Source: Hyphomicrobiales bacterium
GTDB taxonomy: Bacteria > Pseudomonadota > Alphaproteobacteria > Rhizobiales > Xanthobacteraceae
DNA length: 64,000 bases
Reading direction: 5' to 3'
Assembly (NCBI GenBank): GCA_017305715.1
Contig: JAFKKG010000016.1
Span: 62,001-126,000 of the forward strand
In this document: in pieces, positions 44,264 through 53,140 of the stretch
How positions within the stretch are numbered: the stretch's first letter is position 1
Layout: the number at the start of each line of letters is the position of its first letter
Position numbers and translations under genes: made by a program
Notes under the pieces: generated by a model
What the model saw: only the letters and a program-made list of their open reading frames with translations
What the model was told of the DNA's origin: nothing
The model's database searches: none

Positions 44264-45234
44264 TTGCCGAGCTTGATGCCGGCGTCCTTGATCACTTTTG
44301 CCCATTCGGGAGTTTCCTTCCTGATCACGGCCGCAAACTCGGCCGGCGTATTGCCCACCGGTTCAAGCCCGAGTTCGTCGAACTTCCTGCGCACCTCCGC
44401 CAGCGCCAGCGTCTTGACGGTTTCGCCATGCAATTTGTCGATGACGTCCTTTGGCGTGCCGGCCGGCGCGGCAAGGCCGAACCACGGCACGGCCTCGAAG
44501 CCGGGAAATCCGGATTCCGCCATCGTCGGCAAGTCGGGCGCCAGGGCAGAGCGCTTGATCGAGGTGATGGCCAGCGCGCGCAATTTGCCTTCCTTCGCCA
44601 GCGGCAGCACGTTGACGATATTGGCGAACGACATCGCGATGCGTCCTGCGAGCAAATCGGGCATCAACGCCGTGGTGCCGCGATAGGGCACCGACGCGAT
44701 CTCGACATGCGCCATGTATTTGAACAATTCGGCGCCGAGATGCTGCGAGGTGCCGACGCCGGCATGGCCGTAGGAGAGCTTGCCGGGCTGCGCCTTGGCG
44801 AGATCAACCAGTTCCGCCACGGACTTCACCGGCACTTCGGGCGGAACGGCTAGCACGTTGGCCGCGATGAACACCTGCGAGATCGGCGCAAAATCCTTGA
44901 TCGGGTCGAACGGCAGGACGTCATACAGGCTGGGATTGATGACGAGCGCCGAATTGCCGCCCATCAGCAGCGTGTAGCCGTCGGCAGCCGACTTGGCGAC
45001 GCGATCGGTGGCGATGTTGCTGCCGGCGCCTTGCAGGTTCTCGACCACGAACGGCGTGCCCCATACTTCGGCAAACCGGTCGGCCAGAATGCGCGCCGCC
45101 AGATCCGGCGCCGTGCCCGGCGTGAAGCCGACCAGGATTTTCACCGGCCGGTTCGGATAATGGGATTGCGCCGATGCCGTCTGCGCCGTGAGCAGCACGA
45201 GCAGGGATGCGAACAGGTTCGCGACGAACTTCAT
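44260..45234 (-). CDS. Bug-family (tripartite tricarboxylate transporter) periplasmic binding protein
   Basis: 324 residues from the ATG at 45234 (GAGGAAACG). The signal peptide ends at ASAQ, followed by SHYPNRPVKILVGFTPG, the Bug opening; further AGVGTSQHL and SVPYRG...LLAGRI. It binds an unknown carboxylate or aromatic acid. No TctA/TctB membrane genes are in the window, so it is an orphan. It is divergent from the TetR regulator; stop codons of this gene and the porin overlap by 4 bp on opposite strands. Confidence 0.9.
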   Translation of the reverse strand: MKFVANLFASLLVLLTAQTASAQSHYPNRPVKILVGFTPGTAPDLAARILADRFAEVWGTPFVVENLQGAGSNIATDRVAKSAADGYTLLMGGNSALVINPSLYDVLPFDPIKDFAPISQVFIAANVLAVPPEVPVKSVAELVDLAKAQPGKLSYGHAGVGTSQHLGAELFKYMAHVEIASVPYRGTTALMPDLLAGRIAMSFANIVNVLPLAKEGKLRALAITSIKRSALAPDLPTMAESGFPGFEAVPWFGLAAPAGTPKDVIDKLHGETVKTLALAEVRRKFDELGLEPVGNTPAEFAAVIRKETPEWAKVIKDAGIKLGN

Positions 45235-45385
45235 CGTTTCCTCGATTGTCCAGCGCGCCGGTTTGCGCGGTCGTTGCCGCGGGACTTGCGGGAAGTGTGG
45301 CAGCAGCAGGCGTCGCCCGCAATGACAGGCACCCGACCCCACCGGTCACCGCGATGTGAAAACGATGACCTCACGTCATATTGAC

Positions 45386-45407
45386 AATGACTGACCAGTC
45401 AGTCATT
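45386..45407. promoter_or_regulatory. 22-bp perfect palindrome, probable TetR operator
   Basis: AATGACTGAC-CA-GTCAGTCATT, a perfect palindrome of 10-bp arms, 8 bp before the TetR start. A TTGACA at 45381-45386 overlaps its left edge and could be the -35 box. This is the expected layout for autorepression of the exporter operon and possibly control of the divergent Bug gene. Confidence 0.8.
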
Positions 45408-45415
45408 TATGGATT

Positions 45416-46141
45416 ATGAGCAAGAGACGCATAAGCACCCTATCCAGACCGGCCAAGACCCGCGTTGTGCGCAGGGCTGCCGCCGCCAGGACGCCAAAAA
45501 TGGTCTCGGCCAAGGTCGAGCCCGCAAGACCCGCCTCGAACCGGGCCGAACGCGCGGCCGAGCGGCGCGAGGCCATCATTGCGGCGGCGATGGATGAATT
45601 CATCGCGCAAGGGTTTGCCGCGACCCGGCTCGACGACGTCGCCAAGCGGGCAGGCGTCGCGAAGGGCACGATCTATCTGCACTTCAAGGACAAGGAAGCG
45701 CTGTTCGAGGAACTGATCCGGATGGCGATTGTGCCCCTGGTCAACCGCCTGAGCTCAGGGCCGCCGCCGTCAGGCACGTCGGTGCGCGATGTGGTCGAGG
45801 GCTTTGCCCGCACCTTCATCAACGAGGTGACGACGACGCAGCGCGGCGACATCGTGCGCCTGATTGTTGCGGAAGGCCCGCGCTTTCCTGCCGTTGCGGA
45901 CTTCTGCTATCGCGAGGTGGTCTCAAAGGGGCTCGCCGGCATGCGCGCGGCGATCCAGCTCGGCATCGCGCGTGGCGAAATCCAGAACAAGGAGCTCGCG
46001 CAGTTTCCGCAAATCCTGATCGCGCCGGCGATGATCGCGGTGATCTGGCAAAGCCTGTTCGCACGGCACGCGCCACTGGACGCCAACGAGATGTTTCGCG
46101 TCCACCTGGATCTGATTTTTGGCGAACGGAGGGCGACATGA
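45416..46141 (+). CDS. TetR/AcrR family transcriptional regulator
   Basis: 241 residues from the ATG at 45416. An ATG at 45500 (MVSAKVEP) has a better Shine-Dalgarno (CAGGA) and would remove a basic 28-residue tail. The HTH lies in ATRLDDVAKRAGVAKGTIYLHFKDKEALFEEL. The C-terminal ligand domain ends IVLIFGERRA-like (HLDLIFGERRAT). It probably represses its own operon (regulator-HlyD-ABC-permease) through the palindrome just upstream. Its stop overlaps the next ATG (ATGA). Confidence 0.9.
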   Translation: MSKRRISTLSRPAKTRVVRRAAAARTPKMVSAKVEPARPASNRAERAAERREAIIAAAMDEFIAQGFAATRLDDVAKRAGVAKGTIYLHFKDKEALFEELIRMAIVPLVNRLSSGPPPSGTSVRDVVEGFARTFINEVTTTQRGDIVRLIVAEGPRFPAVADFCYREVVSKGLAGMRAAIQLGIARGEIQNKELAQFPQILIAPAMIAVIWQSLFARHAPLDANEMFRVHLDLIFGERRAT

Positions 46142-46923
46142 TGGTGTCGCGCATGACGACCGTTTTCACAGCGCTCGTGCTGGCCGGCATGCTCGCGGGC
46201 TGCAAGGAACGCAGGGATCCCGGCTTCCAGGGCTGGGTCGAAGCCGACATGATCTTCGTCAGCCCCGACGAATCCGGGCGCGTGACCAAGCTCAACGTGC
46301 GCGAGGGCGACGAAGTGAAGCCCGGCGCGCAACTCTATTCGGTCGATGACGATCTGCAGAAGGCCGATCTCAACCAGAACAATGCGACGCTGGCCAATGC
46401 GCAGCAGACCTATGATCGCGCGGCGTCGCTGTCCAAGACCGGCTCGGGCACGCAGGCCAATCTGGATTCCGCGGTCTCGGCGCTGCGGGTGGCGGAAGCG
46501 CGCGTCAACACCTCGCAGACGCGACTGGCGCGGCGCAGCGGCTTTGCGCCGCTCGCGGGCACCATCCAGCAGATCTATTTCCGCGAAGGCGAGATGGTGC
46601 CGGCGCAGCGGCCGGTGCTGTCGATCATGCCGCCCGGCAACATGAAGCTGCGGTTCTTCGTGCCGGAGACCGAATTGCCGAAGCTGGCGATCGGCGATGA
46701 AGTGAAGGTGACCTGCGATAATTGCGCGCCCGACCTCACCGCGAAGATCTACTTCATCGCGACGACGGCGGAATATACCCCGCCGGTCATCTACAGCCTC
46801 GATGAACGCAACAAGCTCGTCTATCTGATCCAGGCGCGGCCGAACAAGCCGGACAGCCTGCGCGTCGGTCAGCCGATCAGCGTGTTCGTCAATGCGCCGA
46901 TACCGGTGGCGGACAAGCGATGA
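46138..46923 (+). CDS. HlyD-family membrane fusion lipoprotein
   Basis: 261 residues. The lipobox LAGC near residue 21 predicts a lipoprotein anchored in the inner membrane. An N-terminal biotinyl-like strand (VEADMIFVSPDESGRVTKL and REGDEVKPGAQLYSVDD), a short coiled coil (about 75-125) and a second half-motif (ARRSGFAPLAGTIQQIYFRE) follow. Periplasmic adaptor of the exporter encoded by the next two genes, comparable to YbhG. Overlaps both neighbours by 4 bp. Confidence 0.9.
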   Translation: MMVSRMTTVFTALVLAGMLAGCKERRDPGFQGWVEADMIFVSPDESGRVTKLNVREGDEVKPGAQLYSVDDDLQKADLNQNNATLANAQQTYDRAASLSKTGSGTQANLDSAVSALRVAEARVNTSQTRLARRSGFAPLAGTIQQIYFREGEMVPAQRPVLSIMPPGNMKLRFFVPETELPKLAIGDEVKVTCDNCAPDLTAKIYFIATTAEYTPPVIYSLDERNKLVYLIQARPNKPDSLRVGQPISVFVNAPIPVADKR

Positions 46924-47864
46924 GTTCGGCATCGCCAGTCGCATCCGACATTGCGATCAATGTCGAGGGTCTGTCGAAATCGTTCGGCGGCCGCAAGGTC
47001 GTTCAGGACCTCTCGATGCAGGTCAAGCGCGGCTCGATCTATGGTTTCCTCGGCCCCAACGGTTCCGGCAAGACGACAACCATCCGCATGCTGTGCGGCC
47101 TGCTGACGCCGGACGCGGGCGAGGGCACCTGCCTCGGCTACGACATTCGCCGCGACGCCGACAAGATCAAGCGCCAGGTCGGCTACATGACGCAGCGCTT
47201 CAGCCTGTACCAGGATCTGTCGGTCCGAGAGAACCTGGAATTCGTGGCGCGGCTTTACGGCGTGCGCAATGCGCAAGCTGCGGCGCGCGACATGATCCAG
47301 CGCATCGGGCTGAGCGGCCGCGAGGAGCAGCTTGCGGGCGAACTCTCCGGCGGCTGGAAACAGCGGCTGGCGCTCGGCGCCTGCACGTTGCCCAATCCGC
47401 AATTGCTGCTGCTGGACGAGCCGACCGCCGGCGTCGATCCCAAGGCGCGGCGCGACTTCTGGAACGAGATCCATGCGCTGGCGGCCGACGGCCTCACCGT
47501 GCTGGTCTCCACCCACTACATGGACGAAGCCGAGCGCTGTCACGAGATCGCCTATATCGCCTATGGCAATCTGTTGGCGCATGGCACCGTCGATGAGGTG
47601 ATTGCGCAATCGGCTTTGTCGACCTACACGGTCACCGGCGACGATCTCAATGGCCTTGCCGCCGAACTCACCGGCAAGCCCGGCATCGACATGGTGGCGC
47701 CGTTCGGTACCAGCCTGCATGTTTCCGGCCGCGACAAGGCCGCGCTCGAAGCCAGCGTTGCACCCTATCGAGACGGCCGGGGATGGCACTGGCAGCACGG
47801 CGAGCCGTCGCTGGAAGACGTGTTCATCGACCTGATGAGCCGCTCAAAGGACAATTTCCAATGA
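46920..47864 (+). CDS. ABC transporter ATP-binding protein (YbhF/CcmA-like exporter)
   Basis: 314 residues. Walker A is GPNGSGKTT, the signature LSGGWKQRLALG and Walker B LLLLDEPTAGVDPKARRDFW, with HYMDEAERCHEI. It has one ATPase domain, unlike the two-domain YbhF of E. coli, and a C-terminal DUF4162-like regulatory tail (about 230-310). Drives the ABC-2 permease encoded next. Confidence 0.93.
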   Translation: MSSASPVASDIAINVEGLSKSFGGRKVVQDLSMQVKRGSIYGFLGPNGSGKTTTIRMLCGLLTPDAGEGTCLGYDIRRDADKIKRQVGYMTQRFSLYQDLSVRENLEFVARLYGVRNAQAAARDMIQRIGLSGREEQLAGELSGGWKQRLALGACTLPNPQLLLLDEPTAGVDPKARRDFWNEIHALAADGLTVLVSTHYMDEAERCHEIAYIAYGNLLAHGTVDEVIAQSALSTYTVTGDDLNGLAAELTGKPGIDMVAPFGTSLHVSGRDKAALEASVAPYRDGRGWHWQHGEPSLEDVFIDLMSRSKDNFQ

Positions 47865-49027
47865 GTGCGGCCGACGCCAATGGCGAGCGCCGCACTGTCC
47901 GGGAGCCGCCGTTCGGCTTCTGGTGGCGCAGTTATGCGATGCTGGTCAAGGAGTTCATCCAGCTCCGCCGCGACCGCGTCTCGTTCGCGATGATCGTGAT
48001 GCTGCCGGTGATGCAGCTGATCCTGTTCGGCTTTGCCATCAACACCACGCCGCGTAACCTGCCGACGGCGGTGCTGCTGCAGGAGGACAGCGATCTCGGG
48101 CGTTCGATCCTCAAAGCGATGGAAAACACCGCCTATTTCCGCTTCACCCACGAAGTCCACACCGTCGCCGAATTCGACGACCTTCTGCAGTCGGGCAAGG
48201 TGCTGTTCGGCGTCGAAATCCCCCGCGGCTTCGAGCGCGCGGTGCGGCGCGGCGATCGCCCGGCGCTGCTGGTCGCAGCCGATGCCACCGATCCGACGGC
48301 GGCCGGCTCCGCGCTCGGCACGCTGGGCGGCATCGTGCAGACCGCCTTGGCGCACGATCTGCAGGCCGGCGATCCACCGTCGATGCCGTTCGAGATCCGC
48401 GCCCATGCGCGCTACAATCCGGCGGCGTCCTCGCGGCTCAACATCGTGCCGGGCCTGGTCGGCACCATCCTGACCATGACCATGCTGATCTTCACGGCGC
48501 TTTCGGTGACGCGCGAGATCGAGCGCGGCACCATGGAAAGCCTGCTGTCGATGCCGATCAAGCCGGTCGAGATCATGTTCGGCAAGATCATTCCCTATGT
48601 GATCGTCGGTTTCGTTCAAGCGAGTCTGATCATCGGCATCGGCGTGTTGCTGTTCGGCGTTCCCATTCTCGGCAGCCTGCTCACGCTCGCGCTGCTGACG
48701 ACGCTGTTCATCACCACCAATCTGGCGATCGGCTACACCTTCTCGACCGTCGTGCAGAACCAGTTGCAGGCGATGCAGCTCTCGATGATGTTCTTCCTGC
48801 CGAGCATCCTGTTGTCCGGATTCATGTTTCCGTTCGCGGGCATGCCCAGATGGGCGCAGTATATCGGCGAGGGCCTGCCGCTGACGCATTTCGTCCGCAT
48901 CGTCCGCGCCATCATGCTGAAGGGCGCGACCATCCAGAACCTGCAATACGACGCGATTGCCCTCATTGCACTGATGCTTTTGGCGATGACGATCGCCGTG
49001 ACGCGCTTCCGTCGCACGCTCGATTGA
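47861..49027 (+). CDS. ABC-2 type permease (YbhS/YhhJ-like)
   Basis: 388 residues from the ATG at 47861 in an ATGA overlap. Six membrane helices with a large periplasmic loop (about 60-190) after the first, then SVTREIERGTMESLLSMPIK and PYVIVGFVQASLIIG, the ABC-2 core. Together with the ATPase and the HlyD adaptor it forms a drug or lipid exporter; only one permease gene is present, so it would act as a homodimer. Last gene of the operon. Confidence 0.92.
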   Translation: MSAADANGERRTVREPPFGFWWRSYAMLVKEFIQLRRDRVSFAMIVMLPVMQLILFGFAINTTPRNLPTAVLLQEDSDLGRSILKAMENTAYFRFTHEVHTVAEFDDLLQSGKVLFGVEIPRGFERAVRRGDRPALLVAADATDPTAAGSALGTLGGIVQTALAHDLQAGDPPSMPFEIRAHARYNPAASSRLNIVPGLVGTILTMTMLIFTALSVTREIERGTMESLLSMPIKPVEIMFGKIIPYVIVGFVQASLIIGIGVLLFGVPILGSLLTLALLTTLFITTNLAIGYTFSTVVQNQLQAMQLSMMFFLPSILLSGFMFPFAGMPRWAQYIGEGLPLTHFVRIVRAIMLKGATIQNLQYDAIALIALMLLAMTIAVTRFRRTLD

Positions 49028-49043
49028 TGCAATATAGGTTGCA

Positions 49044-49121
49044 GTCATTCCGGGATGGTGCGCCAGCACCAGACCCGGAATCTCGGGATTCCGGGCTCAC
49101 GCTCGCGCGCCCCGGAATGAC
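49044..49121. repeat. Intergenic palindromic repeat, family B copy 3
   Basis: Begins GTCATTCCGGGATGGTGCG and ends GCGCGCCCCGGAATGAC, with the inner ACCCGGAATCTCGGGATTCC. It separates the exporter operon from the cyclase gene and stops 10 bp before the cyclase ATG. Confidence 0.85.
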
Positions 49122-49131
49122 AGGGGCGGGA

Positions 49132-50439
49132 ATGATCGGGCTATGGGGCAATAAAAGCGAACGGCCGGTGGTATCGGCGGATTTCCAGCGCGCGCTGACG
49201 CAACAGGTGCTGCGCACGGAGTTGATCCGGATCAAGGCCTTGATCGGGACGACTGCTCTGTTTGCGTTCCTGATCCTCATCATCCATTTCGTCGACCCCG
49301 GCGCGGCACAGCACCTCTGGCACGGCAAGCTCAATCCGGGCGATCTCTTCACGATCCTGATTCCGTTCATTCTCTACGAGGTCTGGGTTCATGCCGTCGT
49401 GACCCGGCATCTCGGCAAGGATCGGGACCTGCCGGTGATCCGGCGCTACATCAGCGCGCTGGTCGAAACCTCGATACCGACGCTGACCTTGGCGATGCAT
49501 ATCGACAGCATGGGCCATGCAGAGGCACTCGGGTTTGCGGTGCCGCTCACCTATTTCGTCTTCGTCATTCTGTCGACGCTGCGGCTGGATTTCTGGCTCT
49601 CGACCTTCACGGGATTCGTTGCCGCAGCCGAGCTGTTCGGCATGGCGATGTTCTATCATCGCACCGGGAGTACCGAGCCGCCGCCCGATCTCTATTATCA
49701 CGCCGTGCGCAGCGTCATCATTCTGGTCTGCGGCATGCTGGCGGGCGCGGTCGGCGTGCAGTTGCGGCGGCAATTCGAGGCCAGCATCCTGGCTGCGACC
49801 GCGCGCGACCGCGTCACCAATCTGTTCGGCCAGCACGTCTCGCCGCAGGTGGTCGAGCGGCTGATGGCGGAGGGGACCGCGACCAACAGCGAAGTCAGGC
49901 GTGTCGCGGTGATGTTCGTCGATTTCCGCAGTTTTACCGCGGGCGCCAGCACCCGCACGCCGCAGGAGGTGGTGGACCGCCTCGACGGCGCGTTCGCGGT
50001 GCTCGTCGATATCCTCGATCGCCATGGCGGTATCGTGAACAAGTTTCTCGGCGACGGATTCCTCGCGCTGTTCGGTGCGCCCTTCGAAACCGGCAACGCC
50101 GCCCACCACGCGGTGGCAGCAGCCCGCGAGATGCTGGAGGCGAATGAGCGTTTGAACGAGGGCTCGAGCTGGCCGTTGCGGATGGGGATCGGCATTCATG
50201 TCGGCGACGTCGTTGCCGGCAATATCGGCTCGCCGCGGCGCAAGGAATACACCGTGATCGGCGACACCGTGAATTTCGCCAGCCGGCTCGAGGCGCTCAA
50301 CAAGGATTTCAACTCGCAATTCCTGATCTCGGCGGCGGTTCGCGACGCGCTCGGAGAGGAATGCCGCGATGCCGTGGCGCTCGCTGAGGTCCCGGTCAGG
50401 GGCTATGACCGGCCGGTGACGGTGTGGAAGATAGCCTAG
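49132..50439 (+). CDS. Membrane-bound class III adenylate/guanylate cyclase
   Basis: 435 residues from the ATG at 49132 (AGGGGCGGG upstream). The open frame continues far upstream through the repeat, but only this start gives a protein-like N-terminus. Residues about 35-220 hold six hydrophobic helices. The catalytic domain starts at ATARDRVTNLFGQHVSPQVV. Metal-binding Asp264 (FVDFRSFT) and Asp308 (FLGDGFLALFG) are present, plus the IGDTVNFASRLEAL block with the transition-state Asn. The purine-specifying positions were not assigned, so cAMP is likely but not certain. Confidence 0.92.
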   Translation: MIGLWGNKSERPVVSADFQRALTQQVLRTELIRIKALIGTTALFAFLILIIHFVDPGAAQHLWHGKLNPGDLFTILIPFILYEVWVHAVVTRHLGKDRDLPVIRRYISALVETSIPTLTLAMHIDSMGHAEALGFAVPLTYFVFVILSTLRLDFWLSTFTGFVAAAELFGMAMFYHRTGSTEPPPDLYYHAVRSVIILVCGMLAGAVGVQLRRQFEASILAATARDRVTNLFGQHVSPQVVERLMAEGTATNSEVRRVAVMFVDFRSFTAGASTRTPQEVVDRLDGAFAVLVDILDRHGGIVNKFLGDGFLALFGAPFETGNAAHHAVAAAREMLEANERLNEGSSWPLRMGIGIHVGDVVAGNIGSPRRKEYTVIGDTVNFASRLEALNKDFNSQFLISAAVRDALGEECRDAVALAEVPVRGYDRPVTVWKIA

Positions 50440-50484
50440 GCATGATCCGGAAAAGCGGGAGCCGGTTTTCCGAACAGATCATGC
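50440..50484. repeat. Intergenic palindromic repeat, family A copy 2
   Basis: GCATGATCCGGAAAAGCGGG to GGTTTTCCGAACAGATCATGC, an imperfect palindrome placed directly after the cyclase stop and followed by CCAAACAAAA. Same family as 3814-3868. Confidence 0.8.
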
Positions 50485-50506
50485 CCAAACAAAAGTGAGA
50501 GTTCCG

Positions 50507-51421
50507 ATGCAGCGGCGTTACATCACGGTCGACGTTTTCACCAATCAGGCCTTTGGCGGCAATCCGCTCGCGGTGGTGCTCGATGCCGGCGGGCTTTCGA
50601 CGGCGCAGATGCAGGCGATCGCCACCGAGTTCAATTATTCCGAGACCACCTTCGTGCTGCCGCCGCAGGATCCCGCGCACGACGCGCAGGTTCGCATCTT
50701 CACCGTGAACCGCGAGCTTCCGTTTGCCGGCCATCCCAATGTCGGCACCGCCTACGTCTTGGCGACGCAGGCCGCAAAGCCGCCGGCCCGGCTCCTGTTC
50801 GAGGAGGGAGCCGGCCTCGTCCCCGTCGAGATTGCGACCGAGCAGGGCAGGGTGGTCAGCACCGAATTCACGGCGCCGCAGCCGCTGAAGCGCTTGTCGC
50901 ATCTTGGCGCCGAACAGGCGGCATCCTGTCTGTCGCTGTCGGCGAGCGACATCAAACTCGACCGGCACCCGCCGCAGATCATCTCGGTCGGGCTGTCATT
51001 CCTGGCCGTCGAACTCACCTCGCGCGAAGCGTTGCGTCGCGCCAGGCCGGATGCCGGAGGCTTTGCCAGGATATTCCCGTGCGACGGCAGCGATGCGGTC
51101 TATTTCTATACGCGCGACGTGCCATCGGGCGAACAGCCTTGCGAGCTGCAGGCGCGGATGTTCCATCCCGGTGCCAGCGGGTTGTCCGAAGACCCCGCCA
51201 CCGGCAGTGCCACCGCCGCTTGCGCGGCGCTGCTCGCCGATCTCGATCCCCTGAAGGACGGCGAACTGAAACTGACGATCGGCCAGGGCGTCGACATGGG
51301 CCGCCCCAGCCTGCTGCTGACGCGCGTCCGCAAGCAGGGTGGCGCGGTTTCGTCGATTCATGTGGGCGGCGCCAGCGTGCAGATGATGGAAGGCACGTTC
51401 AGGTTGGCGGGGGTGGGGTAA
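50507..51421 (+). CDS. PhzF-family isomerase/epimerase
   Basis: 304 residues from the ATG at 50507. Motifs are RYITVDVFTNQAFGGNPLAV, catalytic Glu46 in FNYSETTFV, LPFAGHPNVGTAY and the second-half signature DPATGSATAACAAL. Members isomerise small molecules by a diaxial epimerase-like double fold; the substrate here is unknown and no phenazine genes are nearby. Cytosolic, single gene. Confidence 0.92.
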   Translation: MQRRYITVDVFTNQAFGGNPLAVVLDAGGLSTAQMQAIATEFNYSETTFVLPPQDPAHDAQVRIFTVNRELPFAGHPNVGTAYVLATQAAKPPARLLFEEGAGLVPVEIATEQGRVVSTEFTAPQPLKRLSHLGAEQAASCLSLSASDIKLDRHPPQIISVGLSFLAVELTSREALRRARPDAGGFARIFPCDGSDAVYFYTRDVPSGEQPCELQARMFHPGASGLSEDPATGSATAACAALLADLDPLKDGELKLTIGQGVDMGRPSLLLTRVRKQGGAVSSIHVGGASVQMMEGTFRLAGVG

Positions 51422-51428
51422 TCATGTC

Positions 51429-51505
51429 GTAGCCCGGATGAGCGAAGCGACATCCGGGGCCCGTGTTCGAATCGTCCCGGATATCGCTGCGCTCATCCTG
51501 GCTAC
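51429..51505. repeat. Intergenic palindromic repeat, family E
   Basis: GTAGCCCGGATGAGCGAAGC at one end and CGCTGCGCTCATCCTGGCTAC at the other, with CGACATCCGGG / CCCGGATATCG inside. It lies between the convergent phzF-like and DUF488 genes. Confidence 0.85.
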
Positions 51506-51509
51506 GTCT

Positions 51510-51974
51510 TTACACCTGCTTCGCCGCCAAATTCTCGGTCTTCACACCATCGCGGTCCTCGATGATCTCGGCGATCCACTGCCGGTGGCAATGCTGGTGG
51601 TCGCGCTCGTAGCAGAGAATGCAGACCGGGCCATATTTTTTCACCAGCGCCGACAATTCGGCGAGTTCTTCCCTGGCCTGTGCGGTCTTCAGATGCGCCG
51701 AATAGATCTTGTGCAGCAGATCGAATTTGCCGCTGCGCGCCGCCTCGCGGCCGGCCTTCGGCGTACCGAGGCCCCTCAGATGCAGATAGGAAATGCCGCG
51801 CTCGTCGAGGCCGGCGGCGAGCTGGCTTTTGGAAAAGCCGGGCCGCCGCGACGAGGCCACCGCACGCACGTCCACCAGCAGTTTGACGCCGGCGTTCTCC
51901 AGCTCATCGAGCACGGCTTTGGCCGGGGTCTGCTCATAGCCGATGGTGAAGAGGCGCTTGGTCTTGCGTGCCAT
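51510..51974 (-). CDS. DUF488 family protein
   Basis: 154 residues from the ATG at 51974. The pattern LFTIGYEQTPAKAVLDEL, LLVDVRAVASSRRPGFSKSQ and CILCYERDHQHCHR is diagnostic for DUF488, whose Cys/His cluster may bind metal or nucleic acid. Function unknown; cytosolic. It is divergent from the second Bug gene. Confidence 0.85.
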   Translation of the reverse strand: MARKTKRLFTIGYEQTPAKAVLDELENAGVKLLVDVRAVASSRRPGFSKSQLAAGLDERGISYLHLRGLGTPKAGREAARSGKFDLLHKIYSAHLKTAQAREELAELSALVKKYGPVCILCYERDHQHCHRQWIAEIIEDRDGVKTENLAAKQV

Positions 51975-52156
51975 GTCGCGATCCCGGCATTCGTTGGTTC
52001 GTTGCGCTGAGGCTAAGGCAGCCGGCGGCGGATTTCCACAGCCGCGTAGCTTATGCCGCGCGAACCGGCGCAGCAGATGCGTTGCTGCCGAGGGTGGCAT
52101 GTCGCATAGTCAGGCAAAGAGCCTGTCGATGGCCGGTCTTGCCCGGGGGAAACACG

Positions 52157-53131
52157 ATGCACGGATATTGGCGATCGCTGGCCCCGGTGGCGGCACTCGC
52201 ACTGATTGGGCTCGGCGCCACGGCGCAGGCGCAGACGATTTACCCGGATCGCCCGGTCAAAATCATTGTCCCGATCGGTCCCGGTGGCAGCTACGACCTG
52301 GTCGGGCGGCATCTGGCCGACGTGCTTGCCAAGCGCATGGGACAGGGCTTTGTGGTCGAGAACAAGCCCGGCGCCGGCACCGTCGTCGGAACGCAAGCCG
52401 CCAGCCAGAGCGAGCCGGATGGCTATACGTTGATGGTTGGCGGCCTCTCCAACATGGCGTTCAATTCGGCGCTGTATTCAAAACTCGGCTACGATCCGCT
52501 GAGGGATTTCGTGCCGGTGGCGCTGGTCTATAAATTCGGCTACGTGATGGTCGGCCGCAAGGATCTGCCGCAAGCCAAACTCGCAGACATCGTCGCGTCG
52601 GCGAAGGCCAATCCGGGTTCGATCTCGGTGGCGACCGCCGGCGTCGGTACCGGCCAGCAATTGGTCGCAGCGGCGTTCATGAAGGCGGCCAGCGTCAAGC
52701 TACTCGAAGTGCCCTACAAGGGCTCGCCGCCGGCCTTCATCGACCTGTTGGCGGGCCGCATCGATCTGTTTTTCGATTCGATCGCGGCCGGTTTGCCTTA
52801 CGTACAGTCAGGACAAGTGAGGGGAATCGCGGTGCTGTCGTCCAAACGGAGCCCGTTGGCGCCCGACGTGCCGACGATGTCGGAAGCCGGCGTTCCCGGT
52901 CTCGACGTCGACTCCTGGCTCGGGATTTTTGCGCCGGCGAAAACGCCGCCGGAAGTGCTTGCAAAACTGCGCCGGGAAATCCGCGCCGCGCTGCCCGACC
53001 TCAAGGAGCGGTTTGAAAAAAGCGGCGGCGAAGTCTGGGATTTTCCCGACGACAAGCTCACGGCCTTTGTCGCGTCCGAACACGAGACCTGGACCAAGCT
53101 GATCCGCGAAGCCGGCATCAAGCTGGATTGA
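52157..53131 (+). CDS. Bug-family periplasmic binding protein, second copy
   Basis: 324 residues from the ATG at 52157 (GGGGGAAA upstream); the frame is open to 51968, but without a signal peptide there. The Sec signal ends at AQAQ, then TIYPDRPVKIIVPIGPGGSYD, AGVGTGQQLV and VPYKGSPPAFIDLLAGRID. Same family and length as the one at 44260 but clearly divergent. Orphan, with no permease genes; ligand unknown. Confidence 0.9.
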   Translation: MHGYWRSLAPVAALALIGLGATAQAQTIYPDRPVKIIVPIGPGGSYDLVGRHLADVLAKRMGQGFVVENKPGAGTVVGTQAASQSEPDGYTLMVGGLSNMAFNSALYSKLGYDPLRDFVPVALVYKFGYVMVGRKDLPQAKLADIVASAKANPGSISVATAGVGTGQQLVAAAFMKAASVKLLEVPYKGSPPAFIDLLAGRIDLFFDSIAAGLPYVQSGQVRGIAVLSSKRSPLAPDVPTMSEAGVPGLDVDSWLGIFAPAKTPPEVLAKLRREIRAALPDLKERFEKSGGEVWDFPDDKLTAFVASEHETWTKLIREAGIKLD

Positions 53132-53140
53132 CGAGGAGGT

